This document shows positions 28,793 to 38,297 of a stretch of 64,000 bases of DNA, piece by piece. The notes beneath the pieces were generated by a model that did not search any database, was not told the origin of the DNA, and saw only the letters and a program-made list of their open reading frames with translations. The translations under genes were made by a program, and so were the position numbers. The DNA lies in contig NZ_CP087138.1 of the NCBI RefSeq assembly GCF_021650705.1, positions 3,534,001 to 3,598,000 on the forward strand. Direction: 5' to 3'. The stretch is from Pseudomonas sp. KNUC1026 (GTDB lineage: Bacteria > Pseudomonadota > Gammaproteobacteria > Pseudomonadales > Pseudomonadaceae). Positions within the stretch are counted from its first letter, which is position 1. Each line of letters begins with the position of its first letter.

Positions 28793-29644
28793 ATGCCCAG
28801 CGAACGCCTGACGCTGCCCTCTCCGGCCAAGCTCAACCTGATGCTGCACATTCTTGGCCGCCGCCCCGACGGCTACCACGAACTGCAAACGCTCTTTCAG
28901 TTTCTCGATCATGGCGACGAGCTGGATTTCGCCGTGCGTGACGACGGTGAGATACACCTTCACAGCGACCTCGCCGGCGTGCCGCACGAGAGCAACCTGA
29001 TCGTGCGCGCCGCACGGGCACTGCAACAGGCCAGCGGCACTTGCCTGGGCGCCGACATCTGGCTGCGCAAAGTGCTGCCCATGGGCGGCGGGATCGGTGG
29101 CGGCAGTTCGAACGCTGCCACCACTCTGCTGGGGCTGGATTACCTATGGGGCACGCAACTGGGCGAAGACCGGCTGGCGGCGCTTGGGCTGAAGCTGGGG
29201 GCAGACGTACCGGTTTTCGTGCGCGGCAAGGCCGCCTTTGCCGAGGGCGTCGGGGAAATCCTCACCCCTGTGGAACCTGAAGAACCGTGGTATCTGGTGC
29301 TCGTCCCGCAAGTCTCTGTAAGTACAGCAGAAATTTTTTCAGATCCGCTGTTGACACGTAACTCGAAGCCCATTAAAGTGCGCCCCGTTCCCAAGGGAAA
29401 CAGTCGAAATGACTGCCAACCGGTGGTAGAGCAGCGTTACCCAGAAGTACGTAACGCACTGAATTTGCTAAACAAATTCACATGCGCTAGACTCACCGGC
29501 ACTGGAAGTTGTGTGTTTGGGGCCTTCCCAAACAAGGTCGAAGCTGATAAGGTTTCGGGCCTTCTGACAGAGACCCTAACAGGGTTTGTAGCGAAGGGAA
29601 GCAACACTTCGATGTTGCATCGCAAGTTGCAGAGTCTGTTCTAA
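28793..29644 (+). CDS. ispE: 4-diphosphocytidyl-2-C-methyl-D-erythritol kinase
   Basis: A 283-residue GHMP kinase of the MEP isoprenoid pathway. The ATP loop [18 protein letters not shown] is near residue 96, and N-terminal [24 protein letters not shown] is diagnostic. The last third (from about 29310) is noticeably AT-richer than the rest and uses rarer codons, yet still encodes conserved sequence (KLTG-like [13 protein letters not shown]). It also contains a good promoter match. It starts 1 bp after lolB stops. Confidence 0.95.
   Translation: MPSERLTLPSPAKLNLMLHILGRRPDGYHELQTLFQFLDHGDELDFAVRDDGEIHLHSDLAGVPHESNLIVRAARALQQASGTCLGADIWLRKVLPMGGGIGGGSSNAATTLLGLDYLWGTQLGEDRLAALGLKLGADVPVFVRGKAAFAEGVGEILTPVEPEEPWYLVLVPQVSVSTAEIFSDPLLTRNSKPIKVRPVPKGNSRNDCQPVVEQRYPEVRNALNLLNKFTCARLTGTGSCVFGAFPNKVEADKVSGLLTETLTGFVAKGSNTSMLHRKLQSLF
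29351..29379 (+). promoter_or_regulatory. Internal sigma70-type promoter within the 3' part of ispE
   Basis: TTGACA at 29351-29356 and TAAAGT at 29374-29379 have a 17-bp spacer. It lies about 300 bp before tRNA-Gln and could drive the tRNA-prs transcript. The AT-rich coding sequence here may reflect selection to keep this site. Confidence 0.55.
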
Positions 29645-29678
29645 AGAACCGAGTGCCCAGCACTCGATGATCCGCTAC

Positions 29679-29753
29679 AGGGGCGTCGCCAAGCGGTAAG
29701 GCAGCAGGTTTTGATCCTGCCATGCGTTGGTTCGAATCCAGCCGCCCCTGCCA
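29679..29753 (+). tRNA. tRNA-Gln (anticodon TTG)
   Basis: A complete 75-nt cloverleaf: acceptor AGGGGCG pairs with CGCCCCT, discriminator G and encoded CCA. The anticodon stem GCAGG/CCTGC encloses the loop TTTTGAT, giving TTG. The T-loop GGTTCGAATCC is intact. Position between ispE and prs is conserved in Pseudomonas. Confidence 0.97.
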
Positions 29754-29800
29754 TTTTCCTATACTCATCCAGGTATACCCTCAGCCGGCAGGTACTGCGC

Positions 29801-30742
29801 GTGTCCAAGATGATGGTCTTTACGGGGAATTCCAACCCCGATCTGGCTCGGCGTGTCGTACGTCAGCTTCATATCCCCCTGGGTGATGTCTCGGTCGGCA
29901 AGTTCTCCGACGGTGAAATCAGTGCTGAAATCAACGAAAACGTTCGCGGTAAAGACGTCTTCATCATTCAGCCCACCTGTGCACCGACCAACGATAACCT
30001 GATGGAACTGGTAGTGATGGCAGACGCCTTCCGCCGCTCCTCGGCATCGCGAATCACCGCCGTGATCCCCTATTTCGGTTATGCCCGCCAGGACCGCCGC
30101 CCGCGCTCCGCACGTGTTGCGATCAGCGCCAAGGTCGTGGCCGACATGCTCACCGTGGTCGGTATCGACCGGGTGCTCACTGTCGACCTGCATGCCGATC
30201 AGATTCAGGGCTTCTTCGATATCCCTGTCGACAACATCTACGGCTCGCCCGTGCTGGTCGATGACATCGAAGATCAACGTTTCGAAAACCTCATGATCGT
30301 TTCCCCCGACATCGGTGGCGTCGTGCGTGCACGTGCCGTAGCCAAGTCGCTGGGCGTCGATCTGGGTATCATCGACAAGCGTCGCGAGAAAGCCAACCAC
30401 TCCGAGGTGATGCACATCATCGGTGACGTGGAAGGCCGTACCTGCATCCTGGTCGATGACATGGTCGATACCGCCGGCACACTCTGCCATGCCGCCAAGG
30501 CGCTGAAAGAGCATGGCGCGGCCAAGGTGTACGCCTATTGCACCCACCCGGTGCTGTCGGGCCGCGCCATCGAGAACATCGAGAATTCCGTGCTTGACGA
30601 GCTGGTGGTGACCAATACCATCCCGCTGTCTGCCGCAGCACAAGCCTGTGCACGTGTCCGCCAACTGGACATCGCACCGGTCGTCGCCGAAGCGGTTCGC
30701 CGCATCAGCAACGAAGAATCGATCAGCGCGATGTTCCGCTGA
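29801..30742 (+). CDS. prs: Ribose-phosphate pyrophosphokinase
   Basis: A 313-residue enzyme forming PRPP from ribose-5-phosphate and ATP; PRPP feeds the Hpt and Upp reactions encoded elsewhere in the window. The ATP/Mg motif [12 protein letters not shown] and the PRPP loop [14 protein letters not shown] are intact. I use the GTG at 29801, which gives [15 protein letters not shown] and the standard length; the frame extends upstream into the tRNA, which is not coding. A strong terminator follows. Confidence 0.95.
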   Translation: MSKMMVFTGNSNPDLARRVVRQLHIPLGDVSVGKFSDGEISAEINENVRGKDVFIIQPTCAPTNDNLMELVVMADAFRRSSASRITAVIPYFGYARQDRRPRSARVAISAKVVADMLTVVGIDRVLTVDLHADQIQGFFDIPVDNIYGSPVLVDDIEDQRFENLMIVSPDIGGVVRARAVAKSLGVDLGIIDKRREKANHSEVMHIIGDVEGRTCILVDDMVDTAGTLCHAAKALKEHGAAKVYAYCTHPVLSGRAIENIENSVLDELVVTNTIPLSAAAQACARVRQLDIAPVVAEAVRRISNEESISAMFR

Positions 30743-30778
30743 GGGCCCTGCCCTCTCGGCATCACGCTGACGAAACGC

Positions 30779-30816
30779 GCCCCGCCCGAGCATTGTTTGC
30801 CGGGCGGGGCTTTTTT
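30779..30816 (+). terminator. Rho-independent terminator after prs
   Basis: GCCCCGCCCG at 30779-30788 pairs perfectly with CGGGCGGGGC at 30801-30810, followed by six T. This is a textbook intrinsic terminator separating prs from rplY. Confidence 0.92.
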
Positions 30817-30880
30817 GCCTTGAAAGCCCTTGCGCTGGTCGCAAACGCAAGCGCCCAAAAGGCCAATCTGGAGATACAAA

Positions 30881-31489
30881 ATGACTGATTTCATCCTGAA
30901 TGCCGAAGCGCGTTCCGATTCGGGGAAAGGTGCGAGCCGCCGCCTGCGTCGCAATGCTGGCCAGATCCCTGCCGTTGTATACGGTGGTAACCAGGCCCCC
31001 GAGTCGATCACCCTGATCGCCAAGGACTTCAGCAAACTGCTGGAAAACGAAGCCACCTTCGCTCACGTCATCGAGCTGAACGTCGGCGGCAAAAAGCAGA
31101 ACGTCCTGATCAAGGCACTGCAGCGTCATCCAGTAAAAGGCTTCCCGCTGCACGCTGACTTCGTTCGCGTCGTTGCTGGCCAGAAACTGACCGCCAAGGT
31201 CCCGGTTCACTTCATGAACCAGGAAGCTGCTGTCAAGAAAGGCGGCGAGATCTCGCACACCGAGACCGAGCTGGAAGTGTCCTGCCTGCCCAAGGACCTG
31301 CCTGAGTTCATCGAAGTGGACATGGCCGATGCTGAAATCGGTACCATCGTTCACCTGTCCGATGTCAAAGCGCCCAAAGGCGTCGAGTTCGTGGCCCTGG
31401 CCCACGGCAACGACCTGGCTGTCGCCAACGTTCACGCTCCGCGCGTGCAGGTTGAAGACGGCGAAGAAGGCGAAGAAGCCGCCGAGTAA
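30881..31489 (+). CDS. rplY: 50S ribosomal protein L25/general stress protein Ctc
   Basis: A 202-residue Ctc-type L25 that binds 5S rRNA. The N-terminal L25 domain contains [23 protein letters not shown], and the C-terminal TL5-like domain carries [19 protein letters not shown]. The protein ends in an acidic tail rich in Glu. A GGAG ribosome site lies before the ATG at 30881. Confidence 0.95.
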   Translation: MTDFILNAEARSDSGKGASRRLRRNAGQIPAVVYGGNQAPESITLIAKDFSKLLENEATFAHVIELNVGGKKQNVLIKALQRHPVKGFPLHADFVRVVAGQKLTAKVPVHFMNQEAAVKKGGEISHTETELEVSCLPKDLPEFIEVDMADAEIGTIVHLSDVKAPKGVEFVALAHGNDLAVANVHAPRVQVEDGEEGEEAAE

Positions 31490-31508
31490 TCGAGCCGCTT
31501 GCGCCCAC

Positions 31509-31526
31509 GGCCACCTTCGGGTGGCC
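31509..31526 (+). terminator. UUCG-capped hairpin between rplY and pth
   Basis: GGCCACC at 31509-31515 and GGTGGCC at 31520-31526 form a perfect stem capped by the extra-stable TTCG loop. No T-run follows, so it may be a processing or 3'-protecting stem or an attenuator rather than a full terminator. Confidence 0.5.
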
Positions 31527-31557
31527 TGACAGCGTGCAAAAAGGAAGAGCCCCTGAC

Positions 31558-32141
31558 GTGACCGCCATCCAGTTGATCGTTGGCCTGGGAAACCCCGGCC
31601 CCGAATACGAACAGACCCGGCATAACGCAGGGGCTCTTTTCGTTGAGCGTATCGCCCGCGACCAGAACGTGAACCTGGCGGCTGATCGCAAGTATTCAGG
31701 CCTGGTGGGGCGTTTTACCCACAAAGGCCAGGACGTTCGTCTGCTGATCCCTACCACCTACATGAACCGCAGCGGCCAGTCGGTCGGTGCGCTGGCGAAT
31801 TTCTTCCGCATTCCGGTAGACGCCATCCTGGTGGCTCACGACGAACTCGACATGCCCCGGGCGTTGCCAAACTCAAGCAGGGTGGCGGCCACGGCGGCCA
31901 TAACGGGCTTCGCGACATCATCGCCTCGCTCGGCAACAACAACGGGTTTCACCGCCTGCGGCTGGGTATCGGCCACCCCGGTGATGCCAGCAAGGTGTCT
32001 GGGTTCGTTCTGGGCCGCGCTCCGCGCGAAGAACAGGACAAGCTCGACGCCAGTATCGATTTCGCCCTCGGCGTGCTGCCGACCATCCTCGCCGGCGACT
32101 GGCCGAAAGCGATGCGCGACCTGCACAGCCAGAAGGCCTGA
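31558..32141 (+). CDS. pth: Peptidyl-tRNA hydrolase (frameshifted)
   Basis: An essential enzyme releasing peptides from dropped-off peptidyl-tRNA. The GTG start at 31558 gives [25 protein letters not shown], with the catalytic His in TRHNAG and the conserved Asp in VAHDELDMP. The frame breaks in the C run 31855-31858. One base restores [21 protein letters not shown], the second conserved block, and the normal end DLHSQKA at 32141. Rejoined length is 194 residues, as in other Pseudomonas. Confidence 0.94.
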
Positions 32142-32162
32142 CTCTTCGAAGAGGGAAGCACC

Positions 32163-33263
32163 ATGGGTTTCAACTGCGGCATCGTCGGCCTGCCCAACGT
32201 AGGCAAATCCACCCTGTTCAACGCGCTGACCAAATCCGGCATCGCAGCGGAGAACTTTCCGTTCTGCACCATCGAGCCCAACAGCGGCATCGTACCGATG
32301 CCCGATGCGCGCCTCGATGCACTGGCGGCAATCGTCAAGCCTGAACGGGTGATCCCCACCACCATGGAGTTCGTGGACATCGCGGGCCTGGTGGCCGGTG
32401 CCTCCAAAGGTGAAGGCCTGGGCAACAAGTTCCTCGCCAACATCCGCGAAACCGATGCCATCGCCCACGTGGTGCGCTGCTTCGAAGACGAGAACGTGAT
32501 TCACGTTTCCAACAGCGTCGACCCCAAGCGCGACATCGAGATCATCGACCTGGAGCTGATCTTCGCCGACCTCGACAGTTGCGAGAAGCAACTGCAGAAG
32601 GTCGCCCGCAATGCCAAGGGCGGCGACAAGGACGCGCTGGCGCAGAAGGCCATTCTGGAAAAACTCATTCCGCACTTCACCGAAGGCAAGCCTGCGCGCA
32701 GCCTGATGAAGAACATGAGCCCAGAGGAAAAGGCCGTTATCCGTGGCTTCCACCTGCTGACCAGCAAACCGGTGATGTACATCGCCAACGTGGCTGAAGA
32801 CGGCTTCGAGAACAACCCGCTGCTGGATGTGGTCAAGGCCATCGCCGCCGAGGAAGGCGCCATCGTGGTACCGGTCTGCAACAAGATCGAGGCCGAGATC
32901 GCCGAACTCGACGACGGCGAGGAGAAGGACATGTTCCTCGAAGAACTGGGCCTGGAGGAACCCGGCCTGAACCGCGTGATCCGCGCCGGCTACTCGCTGC
33001 TGAACCTGCAAACCTATTTCACCGCTGGCGTGAAGGAAGTCCGTGCCTGGACCGTACGTGTAGGTGCTACTGCGCCGCAGTCCGCTGCCGTGATCCACAC
33101 CGACTTCGAGAAAGGCTTCATCCGCGCCGAAGTGGTCGCCTATGACGACTTCATCCAGTTCAAGGGTGAGAACGGTGCGAAGGAAGCGGGCAAGTGGCGG
33201 CTGGAAGGCAAGGAATACATCGTCAAGGATGGCGATGTAATGCATTTCCGTTTCAACGTTTGA
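32163..33263 (+). CDS. ychF: Redox-regulated ATPase/GTPase YchF (OLA1 family)
   Basis: A 366-residue P-loop protein of the Obg-related YchF family, which hydrolyses ATP and associates with ribosomes under oxidative stress. The P-loop [14 protein letters not shown], switch motif [17 protein letters not shown] and the noncanonical NKIE specificity motif are present, followed by a helical insert and the C-terminal TGS domain. It ends the conserved pth-ychF pair; the next genes are an insertion. Confidence 0.96.
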   Translation: MGFNCGIVGLPNVGKSTLFNALTKSGIAAENFPFCTIEPNSGIVPMPDARLDALAAIVKPERVIPTTMEFVDIAGLVAGASKGEGLGNKFLANIRETDAIAHVVRCFEDENVIHVSNSVDPKRDIEIIDLELIFADLDSCEKQLQKVARNAKGGDKDALAQKAILEKLIPHFTEGKPARSLMKNMSPEEKAVIRGFHLLTSKPVMYIANVAEDGFENNPLLDVVKAIAAEEGAIVVPVCNKIEAEIAELDDGEEKDMFLEELGLEEPGLNRVIRAGYSLLNLQTYFTAGVKEVRAWTVRVGATAPQSAAVIHTDFEKGFIRAEVVAYDDFIQFKGENGAKEAGKWRLEGKEYIVKDGDVMHFRFNV

Positions 33264-33316
33264 CGCCTGGCCTGCCCTTGGTTAACCACACAAGCCAAGG
33301 AGCGAGCTATCTGCCT

Positions 33317-33983
33317 TCAGCGCTTCAAAGATTCGATGCCTGCCAGCCAGGCATCGAATAGCGCACACTCCGCACGCATGGAGTCAAGTCCGATCTGCAG
33401 AGCGGCCAACGTGCCCATCAGCGGCTTCTCATACCCCGGCATCAATGCTTCGATGCGCTTGCTGGGTGCCGTCGCTGGGCTGTTGTTGATATGTTCAGGG
33501 CTTTCGAATTTGCCCACCACCTCTCGCAAACCCAGGCCCAGTTCGGGGCGATCAACGCCCTGAGCGAAGGCTTCAGGGTCACTGAACAGTAGTGACTCGA
33601 ACTCGTACATCTGCACGAAGGGCACGAATCGCCGCATCGGCCCCGCGCAATCACCTTGGCGAGCTCCGCCACCATCGCCTGCTGAACAGCCGAGGCTTTT
33701 TCTTTTATGGATGCCGTTCCGGCCCCGAGCCTTTTCCTGGAAAAGACTCGGGCAAACCATAAAAGTCGAAGAATGAAGTGCAGTAGGCCGTAGCATCACC
33801 TAGCAGCCTGTTCTGAACGTCTGCACGCAGGCGTTCGAATTTGAAGTTGCCGCCCTTATGGCCAGGCTTGCCCACCAAGGCGGGAACCAACTGAATAGAC
33901 AGTGCCTGGAAATAAGGAACCAGCAGCTCCTTGACGAACATCTCCTCAGTTTGCCCTTCACAGATGACATGCACCCGGATCAT
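33317..33983 (-). CDS. DUF4276 family protein, TOPRIM-like effector of a two-gene defence candidate (two frameshifts)
   Basis: Starting at 33983, MIRVHVICEGQTEEMFV gives the TOPRIM-like acidic turn of DUF4276. FVQMYEFESLLFSDPEAF supplies the second conserved acidic block, and a helical C-terminus follows. The gene is in three pieces. Adding one base at the GG 33721-33722 and one at the GG 33639-33640 (both next to CCCC) joins them into about 222 residues through GTASIKEKASAVQQAM. The start overlaps the ATPase stop by 4 bp, so the two are coupled. OLD-like nucleases and Abi systems pair such a protein with an ABC ATPase; nuclease activity is inferred only. Confidence 0.72.
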
Positions 33984-35083
33984 CGTGAAGGTCTCCCACC
34001 CAGGATGTTTTTCTCCCATAGCTCGCCAATGCAGTAGTCCTGCAACCATTCGGAAAAGTCGTCCTCATCCAGCCGCTTGAAAACCGACCCACCCGATTCG
34101 CGCTCCACGACGATCAAGTCTTGAATCCCGAACTCATTGAGCAACGATACCGATTGTGTCGAAACGATCACTTGCGTGCGCGTGGCTGCTGAACGTATCA
34201 GCGCGCCCAGCAACACGATTGCATAAGGATGCAAGCCCAGCTCTGGTTCATCGATGATGATGGTCGTAGGAGGCTCCGGTTGCAGCAACGCGGTAGCCAA
34301 GCAGATAAACCGAATCGAACCATCGGACAGCTGGCTTGGCCAAAGCGAATAGTCGCTGTCGTTCTGCTTCCACAACAGGCGAATCTGTTGCTCTTCGGTA
34401 GGCAATGTAGTCGGTTGAAGTACGAAGTCATCGAAAAACGGCACGGCAAGGCGCACTGTCTTTCTGATCTGGCTGTAGACCTGAGGTGAGTCATCACGCA
34501 GGCGATAGAGAAAGGCTGCCAGGTTCGAGGCGTCCATTCTCAGGAAAGCGTTATCGTGCAGTGAGCCTTGCCGCTTCACGCCCGCAGTATCGCTGGTATC
34601 GTGGAAGTGGAAAACCTTCCAACCGGAGATGGCGCGATGGCAGAACGTCGCAATCTTGCTGGAAGTGCCCCCATCCATTTCTTTCTTTAGATTCGACTCG
34701 GAGTGACCCGACCCTAGCCGTGGCCTCGATACCCCGTGAACAGGACCGTTGAAATAAAGCATTTCACTAATAAAGGTGAATCCGCCCTCAGGAGTGGCTT
34801 CCAATGCGACTTGGTAACCATTGGCGCCAAACCGGATGGACGTCACCAATTCCTGGGTTTCCTTGATCCCGTAACTCAGTACACGTTCTGCACCACCCTG
34901 CTTTGCAGCCCAGATCTGCAAACGCCCCTCTACCAATTCAGAGAGCATCCGAAAGTAGCCGACGAAATTGCTCTTGCCCACATCATTGGCACCTATCAGG
35001 ACGTTCAAGCTCGACAGATGCAGGTTTTCCATCGTGCGGATGGACTTGAATCCACTGATCGAAAGCCTGTGGATTGCGCTCAT
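33980..35083 (-). CDS. ABC/OLD-like AAA ATPase, partner of the DUF4276 protein
   Basis: A 367-residue ATPase of the AAA_21/RecF-like type. It begins IHRLSISGFKSIRTMENLHL, then Walker A GANDVGKSN (about residues 33-41), an ABC-type signature LSDGSIRF, Walker B TIIIDEPELGLHP and a switch STQSVSLLNEF. There is no fused TOPRIM domain; the downstream DUF4276 gene may supply it. GC content is visibly lower than in flanking core genes and the pair interrupts the region after ychF, both signs of acquisition. The most similar known architecture is abortive infection AbiL-type or other OLD-derived two-gene systems. Confidence 0.78.
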   Translation of the reverse strand: MSAIHRLSISGFKSIRTMENLHLSSLNVLIGANDVGKSNFVGYFRMLSELVEGRLQIWAAKQGGAERVLSYGIKETQELVTSIRFGANGYQVALEATPEGGFTFISEMLYFNGPVHGVSRPRLGSGHSESNLKKEMDGGTSSKIATFCHRAISGWKVFHFHDTSDTAGVKRQGSLHDNAFLRMDASNLAAFLYRLRDDSPQVYSQIRKTVRLAVPFFDDFVLQPTTLPTEEQQIRLLWKQNDSDYSLWPSQLSDGSIRFICLATALLQPEPPTTIIIDEPELGLHPYAIVLLGALIRSAATRTQVIVSTQSVSLLNEFGIQDLIVVERESGGSVFKRLDEDDFSEWLQDYCIGELWEKNILGGRPSR

Positions 35084-35273
35084 AGGGTCACCGGCCAAAC
35101 ATTGAATAATGCTTGAAGGATACCCTCCCCCCGCCCATGGGCCACTCAGCATTCTGCTAGACCAACAACACGACCGGCGGTACCTCACAGTTTGCGCAAG
35201 CCACTCTGCCAAACACACCGCGAACCCTTACAATCTCCGCCGTTCCGTGCCCTGCCTGAAGGCTCGTCGGCCC

Positions 35274-36473
35274 ATGACGCTCGATCCCATTACCCTTCTT
35301 TCCATGACCGTGGCGCTGGCCGCAGCGGCAGGCCTGTACCTGGCGGTCGAGTGGCGTAACGTGCGCGAGCCGTCGCTGCTTTACTGGTGCGCGGGGTTTT
35401 CAACAATTGCGATAGGTTCGACCCTTGCACTGCTGCGCAGCAGCGGTTTCCTGTTCATCGGGATCTGGTTCGCCAACGGGCTGCTGATTGCGGCTCACGG
35501 CCTGTTCCTGATGGGGGTGGCGCGCTTTACGCAAACACACCTCTCACGGGCCTGGTGCCTGATCGTGCCGTTGTGGACCGTGCTGCTAGCGCTGCCGGCC
35601 GGCCCACTCTGGTCGGCACTGATGCTGGCCAGCAACTCGGCCTTGGTTGCGCTGCTGAGCCTGCGCGCCAGTTACCTGCTGCGCCCGCATGGGGTCTCGC
35701 TCAGCGTAGGCGCGGTGCAATTACGTTTCGTAATGCTGGGGCACGGGGCGTTCTACCTGGCCAAGGCGTTGTCTGCAGTGATGCCTGGTGCCTTGATCGA
35801 CCTGGCCGCGTTCAAGGGCCAGATCATCCAGATTTCGCTGATCGAGGGTGTTGTGGCGATCATGCTGATCGCCCTGTCGATGATCGGCACCGAGCGCCAC
35901 CGGCGGGAGAAGCGCATCGCCCGCCTGGCTGCACGCGACCCGCTGACGTCACTCTATAACCGCCGGGCGCTGGAAGTGCGGGCGCCTCAACTGCTGGCCA
36001 GCGCCAGCCGGGAAGCACCCGGCGCCTTGCTGCTGATCGACATCGACCACTTCAAGCAAGTCAACGACCTGCACGGCCACAACGCTGGCGACCATCTGTT
36101 GGTGGCACTGAGCGAGATCATCCGCACTCACCTGCCCCAAGGAGCGGTGGCGGCGCGCCTGGGCGGTGATGAGTTCGTGATCCTGCTCAAGCACGCCTCT
36201 ATCGACGGCATCGTGGAACTGAGCGGGGCGCTGCGAACGCACTTTCAGCAGATCGCGCAACAGCAATTCCCGACGCCGGATGCGGCTACCCTGAGTGTTG
36301 GTGCTACGTTCTTCGACCAGCCGCCGGCCAGTCTCGCGGCGCTGATCGAGCAGGGAGATGCAGCGCTGTACGAGTCCAAGCGGGGTGGGCGGGACAGCTT
36401 GCGGCTCAAGGACTGGACGACGAGGGCGCCCGGCGAACCGAAGAAACACGCGGTGACCGAGGCAATTCAATAG
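35274..36473 (+). CDS. Membrane diguanylate cyclase (GGDEF domain)
   Basis: A 399-residue protein making cyclic di-GMP. The N-terminal half has six or seven hydrophobic helices (residues about 5-210) that form a membrane sensor of unknown ligand. The GGDEF domain starts at LAARDPLTSLYNRRALE, includes LLLIDIDHFKQVNDLHGHNAGD and keeps the active site LGGDEFVIL. The RxxD inhibitory site that normally precedes GGDEF is absent (PQGA instead), so product inhibition may be lost. The ATG at 35274 is chosen over long upstream read-through. It is divergent from the ATPase pair. Confidence 0.88.
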   Translation: MTLDPITLLSMTVALAAAAGLYLAVEWRNVREPSLLYWCAGFSTIAIGSTLALLRSSGFLFIGIWFANGLLIAAHGLFLMGVARFTQTHLSRAWCLIVPLWTVLLALPAGPLWSALMLASNSALVALLSLRASYLLRPHGVSLSVGAVQLRFVMLGHGAFYLAKALSAVMPGALIDLAAFKGQIIQISLIEGVVAIMLIALSMIGTERHRREKRIARLAARDPLTSLYNRRALEVRAPQLLASASREAPGALLLIDIDHFKQVNDLHGHNAGDHLLVALSEIIRTHLPQGAVAARLGGDEFVILLKHASIDGIVELSGALRTHFQQIAQQQFPTPDAATLSVGATFFDQPPASLAALIEQGDAALYESKRGGRDSLRLKDWTTRAPGEPKKHAVTEAIQ

Positions 36474-36678
36474 CCCTGAAGCGGCGCACGGCCACTCTCT
36501 GAAGCGCGCATGCGCATGCAAGCTCATCGCCCGGTACAGCCGGCCTCCCACAGGTTCAGGTCAATTAATGGCCTATTGAAACCACCCCCTATCCAACACA
36601 ACTATTTCCCCTCAAAATGTCACTCAATCACAGTGGCCCATTCAGGGGAGCGGGCCGCATTCTGGAGCGTGGAACCTA
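36474..36678. other. 205-bp gap before the stressosome operon
   Basis: No gene is seen here. It should hold the operon promoter: TTGAAA lies near 36576 but a matching -10 is poor. A GGAGCGTGGAACCT stretch acts as ribosome site for the rsbR-like start. Confidence 0.4.
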
Positions 36679-37530
36679 ATGGCAGCACTGCAACTGAGCA
36701 CTCTCGAGGCGTTGTCGGCGAACCAGGCCGATACTATCAACCAATGGATTTCGCAACTTGAAGCCAGTGGCGCCACCCGCAACGTGCGTGAAAGCGACCT
36801 GCGCCAGCAGACTGCCGAGCTCCTGGGCCTGCTGCTCGCGGCGCTAGCCAAACAGGCTGGCACGCAGATCGGCGACAGTGGCTGGGACGACACCCGCCGC
36901 TTCCTCGAGCGGCTGTCGAACAGCCGTGCGCAGCTGGGCCATGAATCGCACCAGACCGCGCATTTCATTTTCGCGCTCAAAGGCGTGTTGTTCGCCCGTT
37001 TGCAAGCGGCCTACCGCGACCAGCCCGAGCTGCTGGCCGAACAGCTCTGGGAAATCTCCGAGTTGCTCGATGCACTGGCCATGCACACCATCGGCACTTT
37101 CCAGCGGTCCCGCGAAGCGGTGATCAAACGCCAGCAGGAGGAACTGCTGGAGCTTTCCACGCCAGTGGTCAAGTTGTGGGACGGCGTGCTCGCACTGCCG
37201 ATGATCGGCACCCTGGACTCCCAGCGCAGCCAGACAGTGATGGAGTCGCTGCTGCAAGCGATCGTCGATACTGGCTCCGAAATCGCCATCATCGACATCA
37301 CCGGCGTGCCCACCGTCGACACCCTGGTGGCTCAGCATCTGCTCAAAACCGTAACCGCGATCCGCCTGATGGGTGCAGATTGCATCGTCAGCGGCGTGCG
37401 CCCCCAGATCGCTCAGACCATCGTGCACCTGGGCCTGGACCTCGGCGAGCTGGTGACCAAGGCAAGCCTGGCCGATGCATTGAAACTGGCCCTGGCACGC
37501 ATGGGTGTCACCGTCAGCAAGGCGGTATAA
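36679..37530 (+). CDS. rsbR: RsbR-like stressosome scaffold (STAS domain)
   Basis: A 283-residue protein with a helical N-terminal sensor domain (to about residue 155), the linker RQQEELLELSTPVVKLWDGVLALP, and a C-terminal STAS domain. The regulatory phosphosites of RsbR are recognisable: Thr in VPTVDTLVAQHL (T215) and Ser in IVSGVRPQIAQT (S238, usually Thr). RsbR proteins form the stressosome core with RsbS. It heads a tightly packed six-gene operon that has the RsbRST order. The sensed signal is unknown; the N-terminal domain does not look like a globin or LOV domain. Confidence 0.88.
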   Translation: MAALQLSTLEALSANQADTINQWISQLEASGATRNVRESDLRQQTAELLGLLLAALAKQAGTQIGDSGWDDTRRFLERLSNSRAQLGHESHQTAHFIFALKGVLFARLQAAYRDQPELLAEQLWEISELLDALAMHTIGTFQRSREAVIKRQQEELLELSTPVVKLWDGVLALPMIGTLDSQRSQTVMESLLQAIVDTGSEIAIIDITGVPTVDTLVAQHLLKTVTAIRLMGADCIVSGVRPQIAQTIVHLGLDLGELVTKASLADALKLALARMGVTVSKAV

Positions 37531-37533
37531 GCC

Positions 37534-37896
37534 ATGGAACGTATTCCGATTCTGCAAATGGGCGAATTCCTGCTGGTGACCATCCAGGTCGACATGGACG
37601 ACCAGATTGCCCTGCGCCTGCAAGATGACCTGTCCAAACGCATCTATGCAACCTCCGCCCGAGGCGTGCTGATCGATATCTCGGCGCTGGACATGGTCGA
37701 CTCCTTCATTGGCCGCATGATCGCCACCATTGCGGGGCTGTCGCGCCTGATGGACGCGCGCACCGTGCTGACCGGCATGCAGCCGGCGGTGGCCATCACC
37801 CTGGTGGAGCTGGGCCTGGAGCTGCCGGGCGTGAGTACCGCGCTGAACGTGGATCGTGGCATGCAACGGCTGCGCGAGCTGGTAGGACAGGCATGA
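37534..37896 (+). CDS. rsbS: RsbS-like STAS antagonist
   Basis: A 120-residue single STAS-domain protein. The phosphorylated serine of RsbS is present in LDMVDSFIGR (S57), followed by GMQPAVAITLVELGL. In Bacillus, RsbS holds RsbT on the stressosome until phosphorylated. It lies 3 bp after rsbR and overlaps rsbT by 4 bp (ATGA), which supports stoichiometric production. Confidence 0.92.
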   Translation: MERIPILQMGEFLLVTIQVDMDDQIALRLQDDLSKRIYATSARGVLIDISALDMVDSFIGRMIATIAGLSRLMDARTVLTGMQPAVAITLVELGLELPGVSTALNVDRGMQRLRELVGQA

Positions 37897-38297
37897 ACGG
37901 CGAGCGCAGCGGTACCCTGCCGGTGAGAATCGAACAGGACGTGGTACTGGCTCGCCAGTTGGCGCGCAAGCTGGCCGGCGAGTGCGGCATGCGCCTGGTG
38001 GACCTGACCAAGCTGGTCACGGCCGTCAGTGAGCTGGCGCGCAACACTGTGGTGTACGGCGGTGGTGGCGACATGGATTGGCACGTGCTCGATGAATATG
38101 GCCGTACCGGTGTGCGCCTGGTGTTTCGCGACGAGGGCCCGGGCATCCCGGACATCAAGCTGGCGATGACCGACGGCTGGACCTCCGGCAATGGCATGGG
38201 CCTGGGCCTGACCGGCGCGCGAAGGCTGGTGGACGATTTCGAGCTCGACACTACGCCCGGAAAAGGCACGAAGATATCGATCACGCGATGGATATGA
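37893..38297 (+). CDS. rsbT: RsbT-like serine/threonine kinase (HATPase fold)
   Basis: A 134-residue GHKL kinase. The N-box SELARNTVVYGGGG and the G-boxes DEGPGIPDI and GMGLGLTGARRL are intact. RsbT phosphorylates RsbR and RsbS under stress and is released to activate an output protein, RsbU in Bacillus. No RsbU or sigma-B cassette is seen here; the likely output is among the downstream phosphatase or kinases. Confidence 0.92.
   Translation: MNGERSGTLPVRIEQDVVLARQLARKLAGECGMRLVDLTKLVTAVSELARNTVVYGGGGDMDWHVLDEYGRTGVRLVFRDEGPGIPDIKLAMTDGWTSGNGMGLGLTGARRLVDDFELDTTPGKGTKISITRWI

Noticed and set aside
29765..31435. 556-codon minus-strand frame antisense to prs and rplY
   Set aside because: It spans a tested terminator and two conserved genes; composition is biased (His/Gly/Asp-rich) and no motif is seen.
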